Positions 45,182 through 56,958 of a stretch of 64,000 nucleotides of DNA are shown one piece after another; the first letter of the stretch is position 1, and every line of letters begins with the position of its first letter. A program made the position numbers and the translations under genes. The DNA is from Sphingomonas sp. Leaf17 (lineage in GTDB: Bacteria; Pseudomonadota; Alphaproteobacteria; Sphingomonadales; Sphingomonadaceae): NCBI RefSeq assembly GCF_001421505.1, contig NZ_LMKL01000001.1, forward strand, positions 248,001 through 312,000. Direction: 5' to 3'. The notes under the pieces were generated by a model. That model was not told where the DNA came from. It made no database searches and worked only from the letters and a program-made list of their open reading frames with translations.

Positions 45182-45427
45182 ACCGTTAGGTCCGGCTTAT
45201 GCGGCGATTGCGAGTGCTTCGTTATCGTTAGCACTTGTGGTTTTGAGCCTTTAACGGGTTACTCAGCCCGGGCGAAAACAGCGCGTTTGAATACACGTCG
45301 ATCCTGGTTCGACCCCGTCAGAACCCGCCTGAAAGACGCGTTTTGGTGGAGTCGCCGGGTACTGCCCCCGGGTCCGCTGCATCTATTGAACGCCGCACTT
45401 TATCGCCATAGCCGGGCGAACCCGGCG
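45180..45427 (-). ncRNA. ssrA: Two-piece (circularly permuted) tmRNA, SsrA
   Basis: Rescues stalled ribosomes and tags their products for proteolysis. Read leftwards, the acceptor piece comes first (about 45427 to 45344). It ends with CCCGGCGACTCCACCA, whose CCA is encoded at 45346-45344. A 27-base intervening segment (45343-45317) follows. The coding piece starts with GGGGTCGAACCAGGATCGAC at 45316, and GGGGTCG pairs with CGACTCC to form the acceptor stem (one G-U). The tag frame at 45232-45197 reads ANDNEALAIAA then TAA. The permuted order is the known alphaproteobacterial form. The 5' end of the acceptor piece is estimated from the promoter, and a small GACC/GGTC stem (45192-45181) marks the 3' end. 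Confidence 0.96.
45197..45232 (-). other. tmRNA tag reading frame
   Basis: Resume codon GCT at 45232-45230, then eleven codons encoding ANDNEALAIAA and stop TAA at 45199-45197. The C-terminal AA is the ClpXP degradation signal. The tag sequence is characteristic of sphingomonads. Confidence 0.95.
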
Positions 45428-45432
45428 TAGCC

Positions 45433-45461
45433 GATATAGGGCGGGCACCGGGGAATGAAAA
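45433..45461 (-). promoter_or_regulatory. Probable ssrA promoter
   Basis: Read leftwards, TTTTCA (45461-45456) and TATATC (45438-45433) are separated by 17 bases. A start near 45426 would sit at the expected beginning of the acceptor piece. The -35 is only a moderate match. Confidence 0.5.
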
Positions 45462-45504
45462 GCCCGCCTTTCACTCGCCACAAAGGTGGCCCATAGGTTA
45501 ATGC

Positions 45505-45936
45505 ATGTTGACCCAGCGTTCCCGTTACGGCCTTCGCGCCATGCTGTTCCTCGCCGAGGCACCCGCCGGCAGTCCGCCGATCCCGATGAACCGGATCGCG
45601 GCGGCCGCCAACGTGCCGCGCAAGTTTCTGGAACTGATCCTCGCCGACCTGCGCGAAGCCGGCCTGTTGCACAGCCATCGCGGCAAGATGGGAGGATATT
45701 GCCTCGCCCGGCCCACCCACCTCATTTCGCTGGGTGACATCATCCGGGTGATCGAAGGGCCGCTGGCGCTGGTCCCGTGCGTCAGTCGTACCGCCTATCG
45801 GGCGTGCGCCGACTGCAAGAGCGAGGCCGATTGCGCGATCCGCCACGCGATGATGCGGGTGCGCGACGAAACCGCGCGCATCCTTGACGGTACCAGCCTT
45901 GCGGACGCGACCGCGCGGGATCTGGCGGCGGCCTGA
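45505..45936 (+). CDS. Rrf2-family transcriptional regulator
   Basis: A 143-residue winged-helix regulator. MLTQRSRYGLRAMLFLAEAP at the N-terminus, AAAANVPRKFLELILADLRE (recognition region) and HRGKMGGYCLARPTHLISLG are family hallmarks. A Cys cluster, C92 in LVPCVSRTAYRACADCKSEA plus the next Cys, could ligate an Fe-S cluster as in IscR/NsrR-type sensors. It may therefore sense iron-sulfur status, nitric oxide or redox state. Targets unknown. A short dyad GCCAC-AAAG-GTGGC at about 45477-45490 lies before the start and could be an operator. It is divergent from ssrA. Confidence 0.85.
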   Translation: MLTQRSRYGLRAMLFLAEAPAGSPPIPMNRIAAAANVPRKFLELILADLREAGLLHSHRGKMGGYCLARPTHLISLGDIIRVIEGPLALVPCVSRTAYRACADCKSEADCAIRHAMMRVRDETARILDGTSLADATARDLAAA

Positions 45937-45966
45937 CGCTCGCCGCCGTTGCCGCCCGCGTCCGCG

Positions 45967-46449
45967 TCAGACGCGGGGCCGCGCCTTCAACTCGTCGCGG
46001 ATCTCGCGCAGGATCGCGATCTCGGCCGATTCCGGGGCGGGCGGTGCCAGTGGCGTCGCAGCTTCCTCCTCACGCTTCAGCCGCTGCGCCTCGCGCTCGA
46101 TCAGCGCGCCGGCCTTGGTCACGCCGCGCACCAGCATGAAGATGATGAAGGCGACGATCAGGAAATTGACCGCCTGCGTCAGGAACGCGCCGTAACCGAT
46201 CAGCGGCACCCCCGCCTTCTTCAGCGCCGCATAATCGGTCAGCGAACCCGCATAATTTGCTGGCACCGCGCCCATCCGCCAGAAATAACTGGAGAAATCC
46301 AGTCCACCAAAGATCTTGCCGATGATCGGCATCAGGATATCGTCGGTCAGCGACGTAACGATCTTGCCGAACGCCGCGCCGATGATGACGGCCACGGCCA
46401 GATCGAGCACGTTGCCGCGCATCACGAACGCGCGAAAATCCTTCATCAT
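45967..46449 (-). CDS. mscL: Large-conductance mechanosensitive channel MscL
   Basis: Emergency valve that opens under hypo-osmotic membrane tension. It has 160 residues. The N-terminal helix MMKDFRAFVMRGNVLDLAVA runs into TM1 with the pore pattern VIIGAAFGKIVTSLTDDILM (about 21-40). TM2 is VNFLIVAFIIFMLVRGVTKA near 101-120, and a C-terminal coiled bundle with Glu/Arg-rich residues ends the protein. The periplasmic loop (about 45-95) is longer than in E. coli (136 residues). Two adjacent ATG codons precede the Lys-Asp-Phe start. Confidence 0.95.
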   Translation of the reverse strand: MMKDFRAFVMRGNVLDLAVAVIIGAAFGKIVTSLTDDILMPIIGKIFGGLDFSSYFWRMGAVPANYAGSLTDYAALKKAGVPLIGYGAFLTQAVNFLIVAFIIFMLVRGVTKAGALIEREAQRLKREEEAATPLAPPAPESAEIAILREIRDELKARPRV

Positions 46450-46567
46450 GGCGGCAAATCCCCTGTTGCACCCCGGTCGTGTCGACGATGCTAGCGATGG
46501 ATTTCCGCTTCGCCAAGACCGGCGACTGTCCTATATGGGTAGGACAGACTTTCGAGAGGGCTTGTCC

Positions 46568-47167
46568 ATGCTTCGTGCCGCCACCGTACTCCGCCCGATC
46601 GCCGCGATCGCCTTTGCCGCGACGCTGGCCGGCTGCGGCATCAACAGCGTCCCGACCGCCGAGGAAACCGTTAAGGCGCGCTGGGCCGATGTGCAGAATG
46701 AATATCAGCGGCGTTCGGACCTGATCCCAAACCTCGTTTCGACCGTCAAGGCGGCGGGCGCGCAGGAAAAGAATATCCTGGTCGAGGTCACGCAGGCGCG
46801 CGCGTCGGCCAATGCGGTCCGCGTTTCGCCCGACGAACTGAGCGATCCGGCCAAGGTCCAGCAGTACGAACGCGCGCAGAACACCGTCACCATGTCGCTG
46901 CAACGGTTGCAGGAGGCGTATCCCGAGCTGAAATCGCAGGGCAACTACACCACGCTGATGTCGCAGCTGGAAGGGACCGAGAACCGGATCACCATAGCCC
47001 GGCGCGACTATAACGGCGCGGTGCAGGACTATAACACGACCATCCGTACCTTCCCGGCGGCGGTCGGTGCGAAGATCTTCTACGGGGCCAAGCCGATGAC
47101 GCCGTTCCAGGCGACGACGCCGGGTGCCGAAACCGCGCCGACGGTCAATTTCGGCAACGCCAGCTGA
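46568..47167 (+). CDS. lemA: LemA family lipoprotein
   Basis: A 199-residue protein of LemA type, with a lipoprotein signal peptide (IAAIAFAATLAGCGINS, Cys near 23). The conserved middle is WADVQNEYQRRSDLIPNLVS near 39-58, then EKNILVEVTQARA and AYPELKSQGNYTTLMSQLEG near 117-136. The helical bundle faces the periplasm. Function not established, and LemA is often found with TPM proteins as here. GAGAGG precedes the ATG at 46568. The next gene starts 14 bases past the stop. Confidence 0.9.
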   Translation: MLRAATVLRPIAAIAFAATLAGCGINSVPTAEETVKARWADVQNEYQRRSDLIPNLVSTVKAAGAQEKNILVEVTQARASANAVRVSPDELSDPAKVQQYERAQNTVTMSLQRLQEAYPELKSQGNYTTLMSQLEGTENRITIARRDYNGAVQDYNTTIRTFPAAVGAKIFYGAKPMTPFQATTPGAETAPTVNFGNAS

Positions 47168-47181
47168 CCCGGGCGCACCTT

Positions 47182-47970
47182 ATGCGAAGGATGATCCGGA
47201 CGCTCGTCGCGCTCATGCTGCTGGTGATCGCGCCGGCCGTCATGGCGCAGACCTTCCCGCCGCTGACCGGGCGGGTCGTCGATGCGGCCAAATTGCTCAG
47301 TCCCGAACAGGTGCAACAGCTCGACCAGCTTTCGGCCAGCGTCGAGCAGGCGTCGTCGCGACAACTGGTGGTGGCGACGGTGCCCGATCTTCAGGGCTAC
47401 ACGATCGAGGATTACGGCTACAGGCTGGGTCGCGCGTGGAAGATCGGGCAGAAGGATGCAAACAACGGCGTCATCCTGCTGGTCGCGCCGACCGAGCGCA
47501 AGGTGCGGATCGAGGTCGGATACGGGCTGGAACCGATCATGACCGACGCGCTGTCGAGCGTCATCGTCAACCAGACGATCCTGCCGCGCTTCCGCGACAA
47601 GGACATGGCCGGCGGCATCGTCGCCGGCGCGCAGGCGATCGCCGAGCAACTGAAGCTGCCGCTTGAGGCCGCCGAGATCCGGGCGAAGCAGCAGACCCAG
47701 GTCGCGGCGAAGAAGCGCGAAAGGGGCGGCGACATCATGACGGCGGTGTTCTGGATCGTGGTCATCGCGTTCCTGATCCTGCCGATGATCTTCGCTCGCA
47801 AGGGCGGCCGGCGCTATCGTGGCGGCGGCGCGCCGGTCGTGCTGTGGGGACCGGGAATCGGCAGCGGCTGGGGCGGCGGTGGCGGCGGCGGATCGTCCTG
47901 GGGCGGCGGTGGCGGCTTCTCGGGCGGCGGCGGGTCGTTCGGCGGCGGCGGCGCATCGGGGGGATGGTAA
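47182..47970 (+). CDS. TPM-domain (YgcG-like) exported membrane protein
   Basis: A 262-residue protein with a signal peptide (MIRTLVALMLLVIAPAVMAQ from residue 4). The TPM domain at about 25-170 includes LTGRVVDAAKLLSPEQVQQL and NNGVILLVAPTERKVRIEVG with GYGLEP. One C-terminal transmembrane helix (AVFWIVVIAFLILPMIF, about 188-204) is followed by a Gly/Ser/Trp-rich cytoplasmic tail (GGGGSSWGGGGGFSGGGGSF). The TPM fold has been linked to phosphatase activity and photosystem II repair in plants. The bacterial role is unclear. It is the second gene of lemA-TPM-TPM-Nudix. Confidence 0.87.
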   Translation: MRRMIRTLVALMLLVIAPAVMAQTFPPLTGRVVDAAKLLSPEQVQQLDQLSASVEQASSRQLVVATVPDLQGYTIEDYGYRLGRAWKIGQKDANNGVILLVAPTERKVRIEVGYGLEPIMTDALSSVIVNQTILPRFRDKDMAGGIVAGAQAIAEQLKLPLEAAEIRAKQQTQVAAKKRERGGDIMTAVFWIVVIAFLILPMIFARKGGRRYRGGGAPVVLWGPGIGSGWGGGGGGGSSWGGGGGFSGGGGSFGGGGASGGW

Positions 47971-48647
47971 TGACGAACGCACTCGCCCCCGCCGATCACG
48001 CGGCCATCGCTGCGGCGGTCGCGCAGGCCGAAACCGGCACCAACGGCGAAATCGTGACGATCGCGACCGAGCGGTCGGACGCCTATCACGATGTCGCGCT
48101 ACACTATGCGATTGCCGCGGTGCTGGCGACGACCACGCTGGCCGCGCTGTTCCCGGCGTGGATCGACCATCTGGTCGGGCTGGCGCGCGGCGGATGGGCG
48201 ACCGAGCATGAACCGACGATCGGGTTCCTCGCGCTGCTGATCGTGCAGGCGGCGGTGTTCCTGCTGGTCCGCCTGCTGCTGTCGTGGATGCCGCTCAGGC
48301 TGGCGCTGACGCCGCGTGCGACCAAGGCACGGCGGGTGCGGCGGCGGGCGGTGCAGTATTTCAAAGTCGGCGCAGAGCGTCGGACCCAGGCGCGCGTCGG
48401 CATCCTCCTCTACGTCTCGCGCGACGAGCATGTCGCGGAGATCGTCGTCGATCAGGCGATCCACGCCGCCGTGCCGAACGCGGCATGGGGAGAGGCGATG
48501 GCGGCGCTGGTCGACCATTTACGCGACGGCCGCACCGCCGACGGCATGGTCGCCGCGATCGGCCGGATCGGCGGCGTACTGGCCGGGCAATTCCCCAAGA
48601 CCGGCGACGACCTCAACGAACTGCCCGACAGGCTGATCGAACTATGA
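47970..48647 (+). CDS. Second TPM-domain membrane protein
   Basis: A 225-residue protein without a signal peptide. The TPM-like domain is interrupted: HAAIAAAVAQAETGTNGEIV at 11-30 begins it, two transmembrane helices follow (about 45-65 and 80-105), and the rest continues with VGILLYVSRDEHVAEIVVDQ near 144-163 and PKTGDDLNELPDRLIEL at the end. This split form pairs regularly with a canonical TPM protein downstream of lemA. The start overlaps the previous stop as TAATG, and the stop overlaps the Nudix ATG. Confidence 0.82.
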   Translation: MTNALAPADHAAIAAAVAQAETGTNGEIVTIATERSDAYHDVALHYAIAAVLATTTLAALFPAWIDHLVGLARGGWATEHEPTIGFLALLIVQAAVFLLVRLLLSWMPLRLALTPRATKARRVRRRAVQYFKVGAERRTQARVGILLYVSRDEHVAEIVVDQAIHAAVPNAAWGEAMAALVDHLRDGRTADGMVAAIGRIGGVLAGQFPKTGDDLNELPDRLIEL

Positions 48648-49147
48648 CCGAGACGATGTGGGAGGGCCGCTTCCTCGCGATCCGCAAATCCGGCACCTGG
48701 GAATACGCAGAACGACCACACGGTATCGACGCGGCAGTCATTCTGGCGATCGACGACGGCCATGTCCTGCTGGTCGAGCAGTATCGCGTGCCGCTGGGCC
48801 GCGCCTGCCTCGAACTGCCCGCCGGGCTGATCGGCGACGAGATTGCCGGCGAGGCAATGGCGGTCGCGGCGGCACGCGAATTGGAAGAGGAAACCGGCTA
48901 CCGCGCAGGCCGCATCGATTCGCTCGGGGTGTTCCATTCGTCGCCGGGCATGACGTCGGAATGTTTCACGCTGGTCCGCGCGTCGGGGCTGGAGCGGGTG
49001 AGCGATGGTGGCGGCGACGGGACCGAGAACATCACCGTCCACCGCGTGGCACTGGCCGATGTGCCGGCGTTCGTCGCGGCCAAGCGCGCGGAGGGCGTGG
49101 CGATCGACACCAAGATCCTGCTGCTGCTGGCGGGGACGATTCTGTAA
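48644..49147 (+). CDS. Nudix hydrolase, ADP-ribose pyrophosphatase type
   Basis: A 167-residue enzyme that hydrolyses nucleoside-diphosphate compounds such as ADP-ribose. A complete Nudix box occupies residues 66-88: G, five residues, E, seven residues, REL, one residue, EE, one residue, GY. Pro-Ala-Gly (LELPAGLIGDE) just before it is typical of the ADP-ribose group. It overlaps the TPM gene by four bases (ATGA) and ends the lemA operon. A palindromic repeat follows. Confidence 0.9.
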   Translation: MTETMWEGRFLAIRKSGTWEYAERPHGIDAAVILAIDDGHVLLVEQYRVPLGRACLELPAGLIGDEIAGEAMAVAAARELEEETGYRAGRIDSLGVFHSSPGMTSECFTLVRASGLERVSDGGGDGTENITVHRVALADVPAFVAAKRAEGVAIDTKILLLLAGTIL

Positions 49148-49170
49148 CGGACCATTGATGCTGCCACTGT

Positions 49171-49270
49171 CCCCCGGCGAAGGCCGGGGTCCAGTTGGGC
49201 GGGCGTCCAGTGGCACATGCCGTCCGTAGCAACCGCGACCGTGGCGACTGGACCCCGGCCTTCGCCGGGG
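49171..49270. repeat. Palindromic repeat, CCCCGGCGAAGGCC family, copy 2
   Basis: CCCCGGCGAAGGCCGGGGTC at the left is mirrored by GACCCCGGCCTTCGCCGGGG ending at 49270, with CAGT/ACTG inside, giving about 24-base arms. The centre (about 49197-49245) is unrelated to copy 1 at 14308. It lies between convergent genes. Confidence 0.85.
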
Positions 49271-49276
49271 AACGGT

Positions 49277-53165
<3,889 letters not shown>

Positions 53166-53193
53166 CGCCCCGTCGCTCGGCCCCGGTTACGCC

Positions 53194-53964
53194 TCAGTTG
53201 CGAAACCCGTCCGCCCGCTGGCCAAGCAGCGTCACCTCGACCCGGCGATTCAGGCGCATGCCCGCCGCCGTGGCGTTGGTCGCGACCGGATCGGCCTCGC
53301 CGTGGCCGACGACCGAGAAGCGGGCGCGGACCACGCCCATGTCGTCGAACGCCTGGCGCACGCTGGCCGCGCGCCGCTCGGACAGATCCTGGTTATGGGC
53401 GGCGGTGCCGCGCGAGTCGGTATAGCCGTCGATCGCCACGCGCACGCCGCCATTGGCGCGCAGATAGCCGGCCAGCGGGCGCAGCTTCTCGATCGCGCCG
53501 GGACGCAGCACCGCGCTGTCGGTGCGGAACAGCACGTCCTCCTGCAACGTCATCGTCGCACCGCGCGGGGTCTGGCGGAAGCCGTAGCCGCGCATCGCGC
53601 CGCGATCCCAGCCACCGCGCACCTCCTCGACCACCACGACACGATCGCGGCTGCCCCAGTCGAAGCGGTCGCGACGCGGGCCGGCGGCCTGGGCGAACGC
53701 CGCGTTGGCGGCATCCGCCTCGCGCCGGTTGATCCGGCCATCGCGGTTGAAGTCGAAATTGCGCAGCACGAACGCGCGACCACGGATCGTGCCGCGCAGT
53801 TCGGGGAACAGGGCCGGCACGCCCACGCCGATCAGCCGATAGGCCGCCCGATCCCCCGGCCGGCCGCCGGTCCAGTCGAGCGCGCGCTGCGCGGACGCGG
53901 GCGCGATCCCGACCAGCAGCGACGCGGCGGTTGCGGCAATGGTCACGACACGAAACTTACGCAT
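53194..53964 (-). CDS. OmpA-family protein with an EF-hand-like segment
   Basis: A 256-residue exported protein with signal peptide MRKFRVVTIAATAASLLVGI (cleavage after ASA). Residues about 72-88 (FDFNRDGRINRREADAA) form an EF-hand-like calcium loop (D-x-N-x-D-x-R-I). The C-terminal OmpA domain (about 140-250) contains DSAVLRPGAIEKLRPLAGYL, DGYTDSRGTAAHNQDLSERR and GHGEADPVA, the residues that hold peptidoglycan diaminopimelate. It probably anchors the outer membrane to peptidoglycan, with the calcium segment as a sensor or stabiliser. AGGAG precedes the ATG at 53964. Confidence 0.87.
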   Translation of the reverse strand: MRKFRVVTIAATAASLLVGIAPASAQRALDWTGGRPGDRAAYRLIGVGVPALFPELRGTIRGRAFVLRNFDFNRDGRINRREADAANAAFAQAAGPRRDRFDWGSRDRVVVVEEVRGGWDRGAMRGYGFRQTPRGATMTLQEDVLFRTDSAVLRPGAIEKLRPLAGYLRANGGVRVAIDGYTDSRGTAAHNQDLSERRAASVRQAFDDMGVVRARFSVVGHGEADPVATNATAAGMRLNRRVEVTLLGQRADGFRN

Positions 53965-54052
53965 GGAATTACTCCTGACATGGCCCCCGCCAATATGTTG
54001 GCTATGCAGCGATCCGATTGAACGGTGCGTGACCCGCGTCGACAGCGCAGGT

Positions 54053-55114
54053 TCAGCCGCCGACGACGATCCGCGTGGCATCGCGGCCGATCTGGTCGAA
54101 CAGCGTGGCCTCGGTCCCGGTCATCCACACCTGGCCATGCCCCGCCAGCCGGTCGAACAGCGCGGCACGGCGGCCGGGATCGAGATGCGCCGCCACCTCG
54201 TCCAGCAGCAGGATCGGCGCCCGCCCCGTCCGCGCGGCGACCAGTTCGGCATGGGCCAGCACGATGCCGAGCAGCAGTGCCTTCTGTTCGCCGGTCGAGG
54301 CCAGTGCCGCCGGCTGCCCCTTGGCCCGGTGGACGACGGACAGATCGGCGCGGTGCGGCCCGGCAAGCGTGCGTCCCGCCGCCGCGTCGCGCGACCGCCC
54401 CTGCCGCAAGATATCGACCAATGTCGCCGCGTCGCCGCTCCCCCCCTCCAGCGTCAGGTCGGCACGCGGAAACACCCCGTCATCCTCGCCCGCCAGCCGG
54501 TCGACCAGCAACGCCACCGCGTCGCGTCGCGCCGCGTCGAGCGCCGCGCCATGCTCGGCCATCCGCGCCTCCAGCGCGGTCAGCCACGCATCGTCGGGCG
54601 GACCGTCATCGGCCAGCAGGCGGTTGCGCGCGCGCATCGCCGCCTCGTATCGCGTCGCGTGCAGGCCGTGGCCGGGCGACAGCGCCAGCGTGAGGCGGTC
54701 GAGGAACCGCCGCCGCCCGCCTGCCGGCTCGACGAACAGCCGGTCCATCGCCGGGGTCAGCCAGACGATGCTCAGCCATTCGGCCAGCACGTTGCCGGTC
54801 GCCGCCGCGCCGTTCACCCGCACCACCCGGCGCTCTGGCGCGGTCGCGACTGCGCCGGTGGCGATGTCGACCGCCGCATCGCCACCGTCCTCCAGCGTGG
54901 CCGCGACGCCGAACCCGCCCGCTCCGCCCTGCCGCGCCATGTCCGACAGGGCGACCCGGCGAAACCCGCGGCCCGGGGCGAGCAGCGACACGGCCTCCAA
55001 TATGTTGGTCTTGCCCGCGCCGTTCGCGCCGGTCAGCACCACGAAGCCCGCCCCCGGCGACAGGGTCAGGTCGGCGTGATTGCGAAAATCGGTCAGGACC
55101 AGGCGGGTGAGCAT
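54053..55114 (-). CDS. recF: DNA replication/repair protein RecF
   Basis: ABC/SMC-like ATPase that loads RecA at gaps. It has 353 residues. The N-terminus is [20 protein letters not shown], with Walker [10 protein letters not shown] near 33-41. The signature [20 protein letters not shown] near 275-294 and Walker [13 protein letters not shown] near 305 follow. The ATG at 55114 is the family start. gyrB and dnaN, frequent neighbours of recF elsewhere, are not adjacent here (gyrB is 1.5 kb further left). Confidence 0.94.
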   Translation of the reverse strand: MLTRLVLTDFRNHADLTLSPGAGFVVLTGANGAGKTNILEAVSLLAPGRGFRRVALSDMARQGGAGGFGVAATLEDGGDAAVDIATGAVATAPERRVVRVNGAAATGNVLAEWLSIVWLTPAMDRLFVEPAGGRRRFLDRLTLALSPGHGLHATRYEAAMRARNRLLADDGPPDDAWLTALEARMAEHGAALDAARRDAVALLVDRLAGEDDGVFPRADLTLEGGSGDAATLVDILRQGRSRDAAAGRTLAGPHRADLSVVHRAKGQPAALASTGEQKALLLGIVLAHAELVAARTGRAPILLLDEVAAHLDPGRRAALFDRLAGHGQVWMTGTEATLFDQIGRDATRIVVGG

Positions 55115-55172
55115 CGCCAGCGCCTTAGCGAAGCCCGGCCCCGCATGGCGAGCGACGATTGTCGATCCGTGC

Positions 55173-55943
55173 TCAGGCCAGCGCCGCCGCCCGCAATTTC
55201 TGCGCGCTGGCATAGGACGCCAGCTCGGCCCCCAGCACCGCCTGCGCGTGGCGATACGCCACCGGCTCCCGGATCCCCAGACGCTGGCGGGCGAGGTCGA
55301 GTGGCTCGTGCAACAGCGCCTCGTAATCCTCGCCCATCAGCCAGGCGGCGCGGCGGCCGTTGCGATAGCCCTCGACGACAGCCTTGGCGAACAGGGTGCT
55401 GCGGACCTCGCGGATGCTTTTCAGCGCCGCACCCGCCCCGATGAACGCCCAGCCAAGCCCGCCGGTCTGCGCGAAACTGAACGCGACCAGCGCCGCCTCG
55501 CCCATCGTCTCGTCCGCCTTGTACCCGGTCAGGACGTGCCAGATATCATGCACGTCGCGCGTCCGGCGACCGAACCACGCGTAAGGATGGCGGATGACCG
55601 CGCCGTGGCCGTCAATGTCGGAAATATCCGCCAGCCCCGCCGCGGTATAGCCGGTATCGGCCAGAAACTGGCGATACGCGGCCCCCAGCGTTCCCGGCGC
55701 AAAGGAGGCGAGGAAGGCGGGGTCGGAGAACCGCTCGGCCAGTTCGACCCGGTCATAGGCAAGACGCGGCCCGTGCGGCGTCTTCATCAGCCGGGCGAAA
55801 TGGCCTGGCCCCTGATTGCCGTTCAACGACCGCATGATGACGAAAACCTGTGTCGTATCGTCGCCATTGGCGAGGAGTTTGCGAAGCGCACGAAATGCCG
55901 CGATCCAGTCGCGTTTCATGCTCGGCATCTGTGGTTCGGCCAT
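55173..55943 (-). CDS. coq4: Coq4 family protein
   Basis: A 256-residue protein similar to eukaryotic COQ4, which is needed for ubiquinone synthesis and was recently linked to removal of the ring C1 carboxyl group. The metal-binding signature is [19 protein letters not shown] near residues 126-144 (D-x2-HD-x2-H). [20 protein letters not shown] is a second family motif near 74-93. A short palindrome is 17 bases upstream of the start. It is 58 bases upstream of recF on the same strand. No other ubiquinone gene is close, so the role in quinone metabolism is inferred. Confidence 0.82.
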   Translation of the reverse strand: MAEPQMPSMKRDWIAAFRALRKLLANGDDTTQVFVIMRSLNGNQGPGHFARLMKTPHGPRLAYDRVELAERFSDPAFLASFAPGTLGAAYRQFLADTGYTAAGLADISDIDGHGAVIRHPYAWFGRRTRDVHDIWHVLTGYKADETMGEAALVAFSFAQTGGLGWAFIGAGAALKSIREVRSTLFAKAVVEGYRNGRRAAWLMGEDYEALLHEPLDLARQRLGIREPVAYRHAQAVLGAELASYASAQKLRAAALA

Positions 55944-55959
55944 GCGCGTGATTCCTTAC

Positions 55960-55973
55960 TGACAATAATGTCA
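55960..55973. promoter_or_regulatory. Palindrome TGACA-ATAA-TGTCA before coq4
   Basis: A 14-base palindrome, TGACA (55960-55964) and TGTCA (55969-55973), lies 17 bases upstream of the coq4 ATG, where a repressor would block transcription or initiation. TetR-type regulators use similar half-sites. None is encoded beside it. Confidence 0.45.
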
Positions 55974-56151
55974 ATAAAGGATGGCGGCTGTCGGATCAAC
56001 GTCAAATGTCGGATGTGCGACGGTGATCCACCGCGCACCCGCGCCCATTCGCCGTAGCATCGTCATCCTAACGCGTCCTTTTTGCGCGAAAGGCCGTAGC
56101 TCGGGCGTTGGCGATCCACGCCAGCCGGATCAGAAAACCACACCACACCTC

Positions 56152-56364
56152 ATGCCAGATCCTATCGACTATGAGATGCTTGCCGAGGCCGAACTGGCCA
56201 ACGCAGCCACTGCCTCGACCCCGGTGCTTCGGCGCGCGCATCTCGATCAGGCCTCGATCTTCGCGACGATGGCCGAACGACACCGCCACGCCACGCCGGC
56301 AACGGACGCACCGGCACCGGAGAAGCGGCCGTGGAACCCCGCGCTGTCCGACCGGCGATCCTGA
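56152..56364 (+). CDS. Small hypothetical protein
   Basis: A 70-residue protein beginning MPDPIDYEMLAEAELANAAT. It has an acidic, helical N-terminal half (YEMLAEAELANAATAS, then RRAHLDQASIFATMAERHRH) and a Pro/Arg-rich tail. I recognise no named family, though short sphingomonad proteins with this helical pattern exist to my recollection. The ATG at 56152 is preferred over a longer frame from 55981, which would run through an unlikely basic region. It may share the strong terminator at 56498. Confidence 0.5.
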   Translation: MPDPIDYEMLAEAELANAATASTPVLRRAHLDQASIFATMAERHRHATPATDAPAPEKRPWNPALSDRRS

Positions 56365-56424
56365 CCGACGGTGTGGACGACGCCTCCGACGCATGCAAAA
56401 AGTGCATGCCAGATGTATATTTTT

Positions 56425-56525
56425 TGCAATTGCGAACGATCATTCCGCAGTGCACAGCGCTCAGGCCTTTCAGGCATCCTCTCCTAAAAACTTCCACGGC
56501 CGGTCTTTTGACCGGCCTTTTTTTT
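56425..56525 (+). ncRNA. Candidate small RNA with Rho-independent terminator
   Basis: A -10-like TATATT (56417-56422) is followed by about 100 non-coding bases. A small hairpin GCCT-TTC-AGGC lies at about 56465-56475, then an exposed C-rich segment ATCCTCTCC that is complementary to ribosome-binding sites. The region ends in a perfect terminator (56498-56525). Short alphaproteobacterial regulatory RNAs often combine these elements. Alternatively this is only the 3' region of the 70-residue protein mRNA. No -35 of quality is visible. Confidence 0.4.
56498..56525 (+). terminator. Strong intrinsic terminator
   Basis: GGCCGGTC (56498-56505), loop TTTT, GACCGGCC (56510-56517), then eight T. It is the best intrinsic terminator in the window. 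It ends a rightward transcript. Confidence 0.95.
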
Positions 56526-56612
56526 GGCTGTCGTGCAAGCCGGGTCCAGCCCGGATCCGGCGTGTCGCGGGAGGGGATCGACGCGGCGCACGCCCGCGCC
56601 GATCCCGCCCGA

Positions 56613-56909
56613 TTACCCCTGGGGCATGCGTTCGGTCAGGACGATCTCGCCCTCGACCTCGATATCCTCGTCATCGTCCAGCGCCGATGTATCGGGCATG
56701 TCGAACTCGGCCGCCCAGTCATAGATCTTTTCCTGACCACCCTCGACCCACACGCGCACTGCGCCGCTGGTGATTTCACCGCCCATTGCGCCGACAAAGT
56801 CGGTGACGAGCGCATCGGCGGCGCTTTCATGATCGGTAACGCCGGGAATGTTCGCCGGCTCGATCGCCTCGTCCATCTCGATCAACTGCGCCCAGAAACG
56901 CTTCGCCAT
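56613..56909 (-). CDS. Acidic hypothetical protein
   Basis: A 98-residue protein that I do not recognise. It begins MAKRFWAQLIEMDEAIEPAN and is strongly acidic in the last third (DTSALDDDEDIEVEGEIVLT). A central part rich in Gly/Val/Trp (GGEITSGAVRVWVEGGQEKI, then YDWAAEF) suggests a small beta-rich fold. There is no signal peptide or membrane segment. AGGACGAC lies just before the ATG. The gene stands alone, 49 bases from the oxidoreductase stop on the same strand. Confidence 0.6.
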   Translation of the reverse strand: MAKRFWAQLIEMDEAIEPANIPGVTDHESAADALVTDFVGAMGGEITSGAVRVWVEGGQEKIYDWAAEFDMPDTSALDDDEDIEVEGEIVLTERMPQG

Positions 56910-56958
56910 GCTGTCGTCCTCATCAGATCCTGCGGCCGGTCGACCGCGTCGCCAACCA

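Noticed and set aside
45301-45350. A tRNA-like GGTTCGA segment that first suggested a tRNA gene
   Set aside because: It belongs to the tmRNA coding piece on the other strand. No cloverleaf with an anticodon arm can be drawn. I found no tRNA gene in the window.
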